Positions 46,182 through 54,570 of a stretch of DNA of 64,000 bases are shown in pieces. The DNA is from an uncultured Acidovorax sp. (lineage in GTDB: Bacteria > Pseudomonadota > Gammaproteobacteria > Burkholderiales > Burkholderiaceae_C). Below the pieces are notes generated by a model that was given only the letters and a program-made list of their open reading frames with translations, searched no databases and was not told the origin of the DNA. Both the position numbers and the translations under genes were made by a program. The DNA is taken from contig CAJYHL010000033.1 in assembly GCA_913774625.1 (NCBI GenBank), forward strand, positions 59,010 through 123,009. Reading direction: 5' to 3'. The first letter of the stretch is position 1, and the number at the start of each line of letters is the position of its first letter.

Positions 46182-48104
46182 ATGTGCGGCATCGTCGGCG
46201 CTGTTTCCACGCGCAACATCGTTCCCATCCTCGTGCAAGGCCTGCAGCGCCTCGAATACCGGGGCTACGACTCCTGCGGCGTGGCCGTGCATGAAGCCAG
46301 CATGGGCAGCCTGCCCACCGGCGGCCTGCGCCGCGCCCGCAGCACCTCGCGTGTGGCCGAGCTGCTGGAGCAGGTGGTGGAGGACCGCGTGGAAGGCGCC
46401 ACCGGCATCGCCCACACCCGCTGGGCCACGCACGGCGCGCCCGCCGTGCACAACGCGCATCCGCATTTCAGCCATGGCGCCGGCATCGGCGCCGACCCCG
46501 GCGCGGGCGAGCCGCTGCGCCTGGGCCGCGTGGCCCTGGTGCACAACGGCATCATCGAGAACCACGAAGAGCTGCGCGCCGAACTGCTGGCCCGCGGCTA
46601 CATCTTCACGAGCCAGACCGACACCGAGGTCATCGCCCACCTGGTGGAGAGCCTCTACAACGGCGACCTCTTCCAGGCAGTGCAGGGGGCGGTGCAGCGG
46701 CTGCATGGCGCCTACGCCATCGCCGTCATCCACAAGGACGAGCCCCACCGCGTGGTGGGCGCGCGCGCCGGCTCGCCGCTGATCCTGGGCGTGGGCCAGA
46801 ACGAACACTTCCTGGCCAGCGACGCCATGGCCCTGGCCGGCGTGACCGACCAGATCGTCTATCTGGAAGAGGGCGACCTGGTGGACCTGCAGCTGGGCCG
46901 CTACTGGATCGCCAACAAGCAAGGCCAGCCGCTGGACGCCGCGCAGCGCCCCGTGCGCACCGTGCTGGCCCACAGCGGCGCGGCCGAGCTGGGCCCCTAC
47001 CGCCACTACATGCAAAAGGAAATCTTCGAGCAGCCGCGCGCCATCGCCGACACGCTCGAAGGCGTTCAGGGCATCACGCCCGAGCTGTTCGACGGCCAGG
47101 GCCTGCACGGCGAGCCCGGCACCGCCGCCTGGCGCGTGTTCAAGGAAATCGACTCCGTGCTCATCCTGGCCTGCGGCACCAGCTACTACAGCGGCTGCGC
47201 GGCCAAGTACTGGCTCGAATCCATCGCCGGCATCTCCACCCAGGTCGAAGTGGCCAGCGAATACCGCTACCGCACCAGCGTGCCCAATCCGCGCACCCTG
47301 GTCGTCACCATCAGCCAGTCCGGCGAAACCGCCGACACCCTGGCCGCGCTGCGCCACGCGCAAAGCCTGGGCATGCACCACACGCTGACCATCTGCAACG
47401 TCTCCACCAGCGCCATGGTGCGCGAATGCAAGCTGGCCTACATCACCCGCGCGGGGGTGGAGATCGGCGTCGCCTCCACCAAGGCCTTCACCACGCAGCT
47501 GGCCGGCCTCTTTTTGCTCACGCTGGCGCTGGCCCAGTCGCGCGGCCGCCTGAGCGAAGAGCAGGAAGCCGCCCACCTCAAGGCCATGCGCCACCTGCCC
47601 GTCGCCCTGCAGGCCGTGCTGGCGCTGGAGCCGCAGATCATCAGCTGGGCCGAAGACTTCGCCCGCATGGAAAACGCGCTCTTCCTGGGCCGGGGCCTGC
47701 ACTACCCCATCGCGCTGGAAGGCGCGCTCAAGCTCAAGGAAATCAGCTACATCCACGCCGAGGCCTACGCGGCCGGCGAACTCAAGCACGGCCCGCTGGC
47801 ACTCGTCACCGCCGCCATGCCGGTCGTCACCGTCGCGCCCAACGACGCGCTGCTGGAAAAGCTCAAGAGCAACATGCAGGAAGTGCGCGCCCGCGGCGGC
47901 GTGCTCTACGTGCTGGCCGACGCCGACACCCGCATCGACAGCAGCGAAGGCGTGAACGTCATCCGCATGCCCGAGCACTACGGCGCGCTGTCGCCGCTCC
48001 TGCACGTCGTGCCGTTGCAGCTGCTGGCTTATCACACGGCGTGTGCACGGGGGACGGATGTGGACAAGCCGCGGAATCTGGCGAAGAGCGTGACGGTGGA
48101 GTGA
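46182..48104 (+). CDS. glmS: glutamine-fructose-6-phosphate aminotransferase
   Basis: GlmS supplies glucosamine-6-phosphate for wall and LPS synthesis. It starts [12 protein letters not shown] with the catalytic Cys, has HTRWATHG and [12 protein letters not shown] in the glutaminase domain and two SIS domains ([29 protein letters not shown]) ending in KSVTVE. At 640 residues it is about 30 longer than usual because of two small insertions in the glutaminase domain, around residues 40-55 and 93-108. An AGAAGGATC precedes the ATG. It is the last core gene before the accessory segment. Confidence 0.97.
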   Translation: MCGIVGAVSTRNIVPILVQGLQRLEYRGYDSCGVAVHEASMGSLPTGGLRRARSTSRVAELLEQVVEDRVEGATGIAHTRWATHGAPAVHNAHPHFSHGAGIGADPGAGEPLRLGRVALVHNGIIENHEELRAELLARGYIFTSQTDTEVIAHLVESLYNGDLFQAVQGAVQRLHGAYAIAVIHKDEPHRVVGARAGSPLILGVGQNEHFLASDAMALAGVTDQIVYLEEGDLVDLQLGRYWIANKQGQPLDAAQRPVRTVLAHSGAAELGPYRHYMQKEIFEQPRAIADTLEGVQGITPELFDGQGLHGEPGTAAWRVFKEIDSVLILACGTSYYSGCAAKYWLESIAGISTQVEVASEYRYRTSVPNPRTLVVTISQSGETADTLAALRHAQSLGMHHTLTICNVSTSAMVRECKLAYITRAGVEIGVASTKAFTTQLAGLFLLTLALAQSRGRLSEEQEAAHLKAMRHLPVALQAVLALEPQIISWAEDFARMENALFLGRGLHYPIALEGALKLKEISYIHAEAYAAGELKHGPLALVTAAMPVVTVAPNDALLEKLKSNMQEVRARGGVLYVLADADTRIDSSEGVNVIRMPEHYGALSPLLHVVPLQLLAYHTACARGTDVDKPRNLAKSVTVE

Positions 48105-48120
48105 GGGGCAGGGCAATGGG

Positions 48121-48146
48121 GTCAAACGCCCTAGTTAATCGGCGCC
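48121..48146 (-). other. partial attC-like site
   Basis: The segment AACGCCCTAGTTAATCGGCG repeats, with two mismatches, the matching end of the full attC at 48258-48377. Only one half of an attC is recognisable here and the core GTTTGAC deviates from GTTRRRY. It is probably a decayed or truncated cassette end, 17 bp after the glmS stop. Confidence 0.5.
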
Positions 48147-48257
48147 GGAGCACGAAGTGCGGAGGGCGCCCACACTGGTCATGGAAGAGTGGTACCAGAG
48201 GCACCCGCGTCTGCTTCACAAGCGGCAATATGGTCGTCCGGGATGCGACACATGGCA

Positions 48258-48377
48258 GCCTAACGCCCGAGTTAACCGGCGCCGGGGGCCCGACAGGGCC
48301 GCAGGGCACCAACATTGGCCATCAAAATCGCGAAGCGATGGCCAATGTTGGCGTCCGCGTTGAACGTGTCGTTAGGC
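48258..48377 (-). other. attC recombination site
   Basis: On the minus strand the site runs GCCTAACGACACGTTCAACG (R'' and L'') ... GCCGGTTAACTCGGGCGTTA then GGC (L' and R'). The outer cores GCCTAAC / GTTAGGC pair perfectly and the inner boxes GTTCAACGCGG and GGTTAACTCGG are of the usual kind. The middle holds a 15-bp perfect stem (48309-48323 with 48337-48351). Length is 120 bp. Confidence 0.75.
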
Positions 48378-48531
48378 TGGGGCACGTAGGCAGGGTTTGG
48401 CAAGTTAGATCCAACTGCGTTAGGTTTTGTCCACAAGAGCCGGGCAAGTGCCTGCTTTGCAAAACTCTTCAGAATAGCTCGTCATCGTTGACGCTGTTGC
48501 TCCACAGGCATGTGCATCTCGAAAATTCGTG

Positions 48532-48855
48532 CTACGTCTCGTTGTATGTCGTGCATTGCTTGCAGCGGAGAACTATGTTTTTGATTTGGCCAGTTTGAAG
48601 TCCTGCGGCAAGAGGTGCGCCACACTTCCCGCAAACCAATGCAATGTTGGTCTCGAAGCCTTGGAAAAGTATCGTTCCCTCCCCCGTTTTTTCGAAAACA
48701 GTTCGCGTATCGGGGTCAGGCTCATGAATTACTCGTAGCGGTATCCGCTCCTTAATCTCAGGCGGTACTGGATTTCTTACCTTCGTTGCGTGACAATCCC
48801 GAAATGGCTTGCCTGAGCCGCATGGGCATGGTTCATTCATTGAGATTTTCGCCAT
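48532..48855 (-). CDS. SEC-C motif protein with C-terminal zinc ribbon
   Basis: The 107-residue protein has a SEC-C zinc motif at its N-terminus (NEPCPCGSGKPFRDCH, ligands Cys10, Cys12, Cys21, His22) and a second Cys set, Cys75/78 (CGKC) with Cys98/101 (CKQC), like a zinc ribbon. The middle of about 50 residues has no recognised fold. SEC-C motifs often mark nucleic-acid or ribosome-associated proteins. It starts 2 bp after the DUF6602 gene, with AAGGAGTCC as ribosome site, so the two are surely cotranscribed. Its own function is unknown. Confidence 0.82.
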   Translation of the reverse strand: MAKISMNEPCPCGSGKPFRDCHATKVRNPVPPEIKERIPLRVIHEPDPDTRTVFEKTGEGTILFQGFETNIALVCGKCGAPLAAGLQTGQIKNIVLRCKQCTTYNET

Positions 48856-48857
48856 GT

Positions 48858-49703
48858 TCAGGACTCCTTGATTACGGTCAGAGGAAGCTCAGGGTCAAGG
48901 TACTGACCCAGGTCGGGAGTGTTTATCCTCATCCGAGAGAGCAGAACCAAGAGATAGACGAAGAAGCGGCCGAAGGTTGCATCTTTTAGACCTTCAACTA
49001 TCGATCTCAGCACGATTTCGTCGTGCTGTTCATTGTTATCTGATCGCTTATGCTTGGTTTGGACGAGCTTTACAAATTCATCGGTGTCGATGAGGAGACT
49101 CTTCTCGCCCAGTGAAAGATTCACCTTTTCATACCGCACGAGTCCTTCACCTAGTACGCAGAAGTAATTTGCAAAGAAGTTGACGTTGTGAATTTCTGCG
49201 TTAAGTTCTTGCCAATTCTTAGATAGTGAATCAAGTGAGTTTCCGGCAAGGTCGAAGCCCACAATGAGGCCAAAGGGACGCGATGGTCGATGTACCGTCA
49301 CGTACTCTCGCGTTTCAATGACTCCCAGTTCTCTCGGCGCCAATCTTTTGAAGGCTTCAATTTGACGGGCGGCGCCGACGAACTCGGCCTTCGAAAGTGA
49401 TGATTTGACCTCAATTATTCCGAAGACGCCTTCGATGGGAATGACTGCTGTTTTTTCGGAGTAAAGAACTGGGCAGTTGATGGCGTCATAAATTATGATG
49501 TCTGCGGAGTGAGAGTGCTGCCCGTTTTTCGTGACAACCTCGCCTTTCGCAATGCCATACTTCTTTGGTAGGTGAGTTGCCAGAAACTCCCTCAGAATGT
49601 GTTCTCGATTCTCTCCCTTATCTCCAGCGTGCTTAATGAAGCCGGCCTCTCTGAAGCGCGCAAGTATGGTTTTTTCAATCGATTCGAATAGCTTGGGAAG
49701 CAT
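48858..49703 (-). CDS. DUF6602-like putative nuclease
   Basis: The 281-residue protein carries a PD-(D/E)XK-like arrangement: Asp68 in HSADIIIYD, then Glu98-Val-Lys100 in EGVFGIIEVKSSLSKAEF, the pattern used for metal binding in restriction-type nucleases. It resembles DUF6602 proteins, which I recall from mobile and defence loci. The C-terminal 80 residues contain a hydrophobic helix (FGRFFVYLLVLLSRM). ATG 49703 has GGAG 8 nt upstream. Codon use is more AT-rich than neighbouring genes. It is the first gene of the cassette; a defence role is inferred only. Confidence 0.72.
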   Translation of the reverse strand: MLPKLFESIEKTILARFREAGFIKHAGDKGENREHILREFLATHLPKKYGIAKGEVVTKNGQHSHSADIIIYDAINCPVLYSEKTAVIPIEGVFGIIEVKSSLSKAEFVGAARQIEAFKRLAPRELGVIETREYVTVHRPSRPFGLIVGFDLAGNSLDSLSKNWQELNAEIHNVNFFANYFCVLGEGLVRYEKVNLSLGEKSLLIDTDEFVKLVQTKHKRSDNNEQHDEIVLRSIVEGLKDATFGRFFVYLLVLLSRMRINTPDLGQYLDPELPLTVIKES

Positions 49704-49727
49704 CAAGGTCTCCGATTTGGTTTTTTT

Positions 49728-49831
49728 GCCTAACTAGATTTAGACGACGCTCATCCTACAATCCTCAGTCTGCCAACACAACAGACCTGATTGCATCCCA
49801 TAAGCAATCCTCTGTGCAACGCTGTTTAGGC
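49728..49831 (-). other. attC- or attI-like site at the cassette start
   Basis: On the minus strand it runs from GCCTAAAC (49831-49824) to TCTAGTTAGGC (ending 49728). The terminal GTTAGGC core fits G-TTRRRY and the CTAAATC box before it resembles an L' box. The left half has one extra base and weak pairing, so it may be a diverged attC or an attI. Confidence 0.4.
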
Positions 49832-49929
49832 AAGCCTAAGTTTTTCCAGACCAGCCACTTCCTGGCTCCTCGACCTCGTCTGCTGTCTATCGCCCGACGT
49901 GGCCGCCATTACCCCCTTGAGCACTGCTC

Positions 49930-50323
49930 CCCCGCGCCAGCTCCACAAACGCCTCCAAATAATCCGTCTGCAAATCCGCCTCCCGCGCCCCCAGGTGGAT
50001 CTGCTTGGCGATGCCTTTGGCGCCCAGGCGCACCGGCACGATGTCCAGGCGCGGCGGCGTAGTCCTGCACCAGCCAGCGCGGCAGCGCCGCCACGCCGCG
50101 CTGGCTGGCGCCCATCTGCACATAGCATGATGTCCGTGGTCTCGATGGCCTTGTGGCGGCGGGGCGCGACGCCGGCCGGCGGCAGCAGGAACTGGGTGTA
50201 GGTGTCCAGCCGGTCGGTGGGCATGGGGTAGGTGATGAGTACTTCGCCTGCCGGGTCGCGCGGGCGGAGGCGGCTGACCCCGGCTATCGTGGGGGCTGCC
50301 GGCGCGACGGTCAGCACCTGTTC
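49930..50323 (-). pseudogene. decayed partial copy of metR
   Basis: The segment is clearly similar to the C-terminal part of metR (60600-60983 in this window), for example GGTGGATCTGCTTGGCGATG and CGTGGTCTCGATGGCC in both. It has lost the N-terminal DNA-binding half. Compared with metR it has a 4-nt insertion near 50124 (CATA), a 1-nt insertion near 50054 and a 3-nt insertion near 50178, so the frame is broken. It lies immediately beside the cassette boundary. It probably arose by duplication and decay or by import of a related locus. Confidence 0.85.
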
Positions 50324-50813
50324 AGCGATTGATTCTGGTTGCTCCGCTCGTCTCGGCGTGGGCTGAAAAAAGCTTGGTCGTTCTTAGCTGCCAAGGATTG
50401 GCGCCGAGCGGATTCCTTGGAAGAACTGGCAGGAAAGCAGGCGCTTGCAAAACCATGACTGGCAAATCTGGCGCCTATCACCCGGAGTCACCGTGGTTCG
50501 GACCAACGACTTACAGTTTATTTGAGGCAGAATCATTAATGCAGTTCATCGGGCGGGTATTTTCAATGTGATTCAATATTCTGAATGGATTGAATCCTCT
50601 GCCCCATCAAGCTTTGCAAGAGCTTCCTGCTTATTTCATGGCGGTGGCACACCGTCATTCAGTCGTCAAAAATCTCTCATTGACGATATAAAAAATCTTC
50701 TTTTTGTTTGAAACCGCATAATCTGCGGCCTTGCAACATTTGCATGGTTTATCGGTGGACAACCTGTAGTGAGATTGCTAGCCTGTCCTCAGGACAGTCA
50801 CAATTTCACATAC
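50324..50813. other. intergenic region before the chemoreceptor
   Basis: These 490 bp contain no convincing gene; an 80-codon plus-strand ORF at 50329-50571 has no recognisable features. The right half is AT-rich. An 8-bp perfect inverted repeat GATTCAAT / ATTGAATC (50570-50577 and 50589-50596) may be an operator or a small hairpin. No flagellar-type promoter for the downstream chemoreceptor was recognised. Confidence 0.45.
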
Positions 50814-52607
50814 ATGCTTACTTCCATTCGCGCTCGCGTGATCTGCGCTTTCGTCGCGCTGGTCATCTTTGCCGTCCTGCTCAGCACCACGGCCAGCTAC
50901 TTGATCGCCCGGGAGAGCATGTGGGATGCCACCGACAGCAGTCTCTCCACATCGGTGAATGATCATGCCCGCGTGATCGGCGACTGGGTGGAGGAGAAAA
51001 CGCAGCTCGTCAATTCCTTGCAGGACGTGGTGCTGGCCCCCGAGCCCGATGCCATGCTCAAGCAGATCCAGGTGGCCGGCAGGTTCTTCGACGTCGGTGT
51101 GGGTTACCCCGACAAGAAAACCAAGTTCACTGACTGGCCTAATATCCCCGCCACCTACGATCCGACCAGTCGGCCTTGGTATCAGGGTGCGGTGAAGGCC
51201 GGCAAACCGGCGGCCATTCCCTACATCAGCACCAGCAAGGCTTTGCTGGTGGCGCTGGCCATTCCGGTGATGCGCGAAGGCAGTCTCAAGGCCGTGCTGG
51301 TGGGGGATGTGGCGCTCGACAGCGTGGTCGAGACCATCAAGGCCATCCACCCGACGCCCGAGAGTTTCGGGATGTTGATCGACCAGAACGGCCGCATCAT
51401 CGCCCACCCCAACGCCGAACTGCGCTTCAAGCAGGTCACCGATATCGCCCCCGGATTCGGCCAGCTGAACGCCACGGCGGAAGCCAATGCCGCGGCACCG
51501 ATGAAGGTCGTCGTCGATGGCCGCGTCAAGCTGGTACGGGCCCAGAAGATCCGCGGCACCGACTGGAGCATCGTGATCGCCGTCGATGAGGCCGAAGCCA
51601 TGGCGGGCGCGCGTTCCTTGCTCCAGGCCTCGCTGCTGGCCTTGATCGTCATCGCCGGCATCGCCTCGATGATCGGCGTGGCCGTGACCACCACGGCCTT
51701 CCGCCGCCTGGGCCAGGTCAGCCAGGCCATGGCGGCCATCGGCTCGGGCAGCGGTGACCTCACGCAGCGCCTGCCCGATCAGGGCAAGGACGAGGTGGCC
51801 ATCATCTCGCGCTCCTTCAACCAGTTCGTCGGGCAGTTGCAAAGCGTGATGCTGGACATCCGCGATGCCAGCGAAGCGGTGCGCTCGGCCTCGGATGAGA
51901 TCGCCACGGCCAACCAGGATCTGTCGTCCCGGACGGAATCGGCTGCGGCCAGCCTGCAGCAGACGGCTGCATCGATGGCGGAGATCTCTGAGACGGTGCA
52001 GCGCTCCACGGCCGCGACCGAAGAGGCCAACCAGCGCTCCAGCACCGCCACCGAGATCGCCTCGCAAGGCGGCAAGCTGGCCGCTGACGCCGTGTCCACC
52101 ATGGGGGAGATCGAGAAAGTGTCCGGCCAGATCGGCGCCATCATCAGCGTCATCGATGGCATCGCTTTCCAGACCAATATCCTTGCCTTGAACGCCGCCG
52201 TGGAAGCCGCTCGTGCCGGCGACCAGGGACGTGGTTTCGCCGTGGTCGCACACGAAGTGCGCAACCTGGCGCAGCGCAGCGCGGAGGCTGCGCGCGAGGT
52301 CAAGGATCTGGTGGAGACCACGGTGTCCCGGGTCTCTGCGGGCTCCGTGCAGGTGCGCCAGGCGGGCAAGACGATGAGCGAGATCGTCACCCAGTCGGCC
52401 GATGTGCAGTCCCTGATTTCGGGCATCGCCCGCGCGACGCACGAGCAGACGAGCGGCATCCAGGAGGTCAATCGTGCCGTGATTCAGCTCGATGCCATGG
52501 TGCAACAGAACGCTGCCCTGGTGGAGGAGTCGGCCGCCGCATCGGCCAGTCTGCAAACGCAAGCCAATACCCTGGCCTCGACCATCGGCCGCTTCAAGAT
52601 CGCCTGA
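50814..52607 (+). CDS. methyl-accepting chemotaxis protein with Cache sensor
   Basis: The 597-residue protein has membrane helices at about 8-30 and 278-302, with a periplasmic dCache-type domain between them (YDPTSRPWYQGAVKAG, GMLIDQNGRIIAHPN). A HAMP domain follows, then the signalling domain with the hairpin tip IDGIAFQTNILALNAAVEAA then RAGDQGRGFAVVA. No CheR-binding pentapeptide ends the protein (IGRFKIA). It would direct chemotaxis to a small ligand, often an amino or organic acid for this sensor class. The start at ATG 50814 gives a normal signal anchor. No other che or fla genes are nearby. Confidence 0.93.
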   Translation: MLTSIRARVICAFVALVIFAVLLSTTASYLIARESMWDATDSSLSTSVNDHARVIGDWVEEKTQLVNSLQDVVLAPEPDAMLKQIQVAGRFFDVGVGYPDKKTKFTDWPNIPATYDPTSRPWYQGAVKAGKPAAIPYISTSKALLVALAIPVMREGSLKAVLVGDVALDSVVETIKAIHPTPESFGMLIDQNGRIIAHPNAELRFKQVTDIAPGFGQLNATAEANAAAPMKVVVDGRVKLVRAQKIRGTDWSIVIAVDEAEAMAGARSLLQASLLALIVIAGIASMIGVAVTTTAFRRLGQVSQAMAAIGSGSGDLTQRLPDQGKDEVAIISRSFNQFVGQLQSVMLDIRDASEAVRSASDEIATANQDLSSRTESAAASLQQTAASMAEISETVQRSTAATEEANQRSSTATEIASQGGKLAADAVSTMGEIEKVSGQIGAIISVIDGIAFQTNILALNAAVEAARAGDQGRGFAVVAHEVRNLAQRSAEAAREVKDLVETTVSRVSAGSVQVRQAGKTMSEIVTQSADVQSLISGIARATHEQTSGIQEVNRAVIQLDAMVQQNAALVEESAAASASLQTQANTLASTIGRFKIA

Positions 52608-52646
52608 GCATCCAGCCTGCTGCAGGAACGGCAGGCGCCACGAGGC

Positions 52647-54122
52647 TCAACGGTTCAGGGCGGGACCCGATCGCCCGGCCAACGCAGCCTCAGTCCGCGC
52701 GAATCCATAAGGCGAAAACCGGCTGTGGTTCTCGTCCACGTCCAGCGCGCGGCCCACGTACGGGAAGGCGCGCTGGGGGCAGCCGTCGCGCTCGCAGACC
52801 TTGCAGCCCATGCCGATGGGGGTGGCCGCTTCCGGAGCCTGGAGGTCGAGGCCCTGGGCGTACACCAGGCGCGGCGCGTGCCGGATGTCGCAGCCCAGGC
52901 CGATGGAGAAGGTCTGGCGCGGCGAACCGTAGCCGCGCTGGCCGCGCGAGACGCTGCGCGCGATCCACAGGTAGCGGCGGCCGTCCGGCATGCTGGCCAG
53001 CTGCGCCAGGGTGTGTTCCGGCCGGCCGAAGGCCTCGTACACGTTCCACAGCGGGCAGGTGCCGCCCGTGCGGCTGAAGTGGAAATGGGTGGCCGACTGC
53101 CGCTTGGAGATGTTGCCGGCCCGGTCCACGCGGATGAAGAAGAACGGCACGCCGGGCAGGCCCGGCCGCTGCAGCGTGCTCAGCCGGTGGCAGATGGTTT
53201 CGAAGCCGACGTCGAAGCGCTGCTGCAGCAGTTCGATGTCGTAGCGCAGCTCTTCCGCGGCTTCGAGGAAGGCGTTGTAGGGCAGCAGCAGGGCGCCGGC
53301 GAAGTAGTTCGCCAGCCCGATGCGCGCGAGCTTGCGCGATGCCGGATCGTTCAGCAGCGGCGGCGACTGCACGAGCGCATCGATGAGCGGGGCGTATTCC
53401 ACCAGCGCAAGCTGCGTGGCCAGCTGGAAGGCGCGTTGCGCATCGTCCAGGCGGCTGGCCAGCGTCAGCGTGCGGCGGGCTGCGTCGAAGAGGCGCTTGC
53501 TTTGCTGCGGCTGCTGCGTGTCGATGAACTCCACCCGGATGCCGTGGCCTGCCAGCCGCTGCACCAGTCCATCGCTGCGTGACGCGCCATGGTGCGGCTG
53601 CTGCCGCTGCAAGGCGGCAGCGCAGCTTTCTGCTGCGCGGTCGAGCGCGTCGAAGTAGTTCTGGTGGGCGAAGAAGAAGTCCCGCACAACCTCGAAGGGC
53701 ATGGCAGCGCGGGCCGGTGGGGCCTCCGTGCGGCCATCGCCGAACTGCAAAGACAGCAGTTCGAGCTGTTCGCGCATCTCCAGGTTGCGCTGGTGCATCG
53801 CCAGCACGGCGCGGCCCAGGGCCGGCATCTGGGCCGCGACCTCCTGCATCTCCGGCAGCGAGATGGGTTCGTCCGCCCCGGCCAGCGCCTCGCGCAATCC
53901 GGCGATCAGCCGCGATTCCTCGTCTTCAGAGAATTGCTGGATATCGACATCCAGCGCCTTGTTCAGCTTGAGCAGCACCGAGACGGTCAACGGCCGCTGG
54001 TTCTGTTCGAGCTGGTTGAGATAGCTGGGCGACAGGCCGAGCGCCTGGGCCAGGGCGATCTGCGACAGGCCGCGTTCCGAACGCAGCTTGCGCAGCTTGA
54101 CGCCCATGAAGGTTTTTTTCAT
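52647..54122 (-). CDS. ScfR/RamB/PrpR-type regulator of short-chain acyl-CoA metabolism
   Basis: The 491-residue protein has an XRE helix-turn-helix at about 1-65 (KLRKLRSERGLSQIALAQAL then GLSPSYLNQLEQNQRPLTV), a middle region like IrrE/DUF955 without a visible HEXXH, and a DUF2083 C-terminus with cysteines in GGTCPLWNVY, GLGCDIRH and GMGCKVCERDGCPQ. In Mycobacterium PrpR this region binds a 4Fe-4S cluster and acyl-CoA. It is divergent from prpC, so propionyl-CoA or a methylcitrate intermediate is the likely signal. The more common Burkholderiales regulator at this place is the sigma-54 type PrpR. Confidence 0.88.
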   Translation of the reverse strand: MKKTFMGVKLRKLRSERGLSQIALAQALGLSPSYLNQLEQNQRPLTVSVLLKLNKALDVDIQQFSEDEESRLIAGLREALAGADEPISLPEMQEVAAQMPALGRAVLAMHQRNLEMREQLELLSLQFGDGRTEAPPARAAMPFEVVRDFFFAHQNYFDALDRAAESCAAALQRQQPHHGASRSDGLVQRLAGHGIRVEFIDTQQPQQSKRLFDAARRTLTLASRLDDAQRAFQLATQLALVEYAPLIDALVQSPPLLNDPASRKLARIGLANYFAGALLLPYNAFLEAAEELRYDIELLQQRFDVGFETICHRLSTLQRPGLPGVPFFFIRVDRAGNISKRQSATHFHFSRTGGTCPLWNVYEAFGRPEHTLAQLASMPDGRRYLWIARSVSRGQRGYGSPRQTFSIGLGCDIRHAPRLVYAQGLDLQAPEAATPIGMGCKVCERDGCPQRAFPYVGRALDVDENHSRFSPYGFARTEAALAGRSGPALNR

Positions 54123-54174
54123 CGCTGGTGCTAGCTGGTGTTGCTGGGGATCTGCGCAGGGAGCCCGCCAGGCG

Positions 54175-54266
54175 TTTCGCAGGATTCGCAAATCGCTGGG
54201 ATGCTTTCGCAAAAATTCGCTTTTTCAGTGCTATCGCTATATGGCGGATGTGCGTAGATTGCGAAT
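54175..54266. promoter_or_regulatory. array of TTCGCAA-type motifs between regulator and prp operon
   Basis: TTTCGCA (54175-54181), TTCGCAAA (54185-54192), TTTCGCAAA (54205-54213) and ATTGCGAAT (54258-54266, opposite orientation) lie in the divergent gap, with a further TTCGC at 54216. They resemble the short sites bound by RamB/ScfR-type proteins (TTTGCAAA-like). They are probably operators for the regulator and the prp operon. Confidence 0.55.
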
Positions 54267-54267
54267 T

Positions 54268-54570
54268 ATGACCACACCCCGGGGTGCCATCAAATGGCGG
54301 GAGCCGGTGCTTCCCGTACTCGCCAACCACCCTGGCCCACTGTTCGCGGTCCAGGGCCTGCAGCTGCTGGCCAAGGCCGCCTTCCTCGCCGCGCGCAGCC
54401 TGGCGCAGCGCGAGGTCGTGATGGCGGCCTGCGTGACCGGCGCATCGGCGCGTCCCGGCGGGCCGTGCGAGGACGTGCTGCGGGGTGTGTTCGAGATGGT
54501 GGCCGTGGACGCGCAAGGGCGGCCCGCGGCGATCGATGCCTGCTACCTGACAACGGAGACCTACCCATGA
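54268..54570 (+). CDS. small ORF overlapping prpC, hotdog-thioesterase-like remnant
   Basis: A 100-codon ORF ([20 protein letters not shown]) ends with a 4-nt overlap on the prpC ATG. Parts resemble acyl-CoA thioesterase hotdog proteins: [20 protein letters not shown] near residue 31 and [18 protein letters not shown] near 72, with the middle beta strands missing. It has no clear ribosome site of its own. It may be a decayed thioesterase gene, a translated leader that couples to prpC, or chance. prpC has its own GGAG 8 nt before its ATG. Confidence 0.35.
   Translation: MTTPRGAIKWREPVLPVLANHPGPLFAVQGLQLLAKAAFLAARSLAQREVVMAACVTGASARPGGPCEDVLRGVFEMVAVDAQGRPAAIDACYLTTETYP

Larger units (their letters stand above)
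48258..49734 (-). mobile_element. integron-type gene cassette with two genes, no integrase in the window
   Basis: Read on the minus strand, a GTTAGGC core at 49734-49728 is followed by a two-gene operon and then by a complete attC ending in another GTTAGGC core (48264-48258). This is the layout of a cassette of about 1.48 kb. The genes use more A and T than their neighbours, consistent with transfer. No integron integrase lies in this window, so it would be a cassette array lacking integrase, or part of a larger integron outside. Assignment rests on visible core sites and pairing, not on a covariance model. Confidence 0.65.

Noticed and set aside
48121..48531. CRISPR array
   Set aside because: Only one related sequence pair is present, spaced 133 bp apart, and it fits attC ends; no regular direct repeats exist anywhere in the window.
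48258..49831. Insertion sequence
   Set aside because: No transposase, terminal inverted repeats or target duplications are visible; the flanks fit integron core sites better.
50329..50571. An 80-codon ORF before the chemoreceptor
   Set aside because: There is no ribosome site or recognisable motif and the sequence composition is mixed; probably chance.
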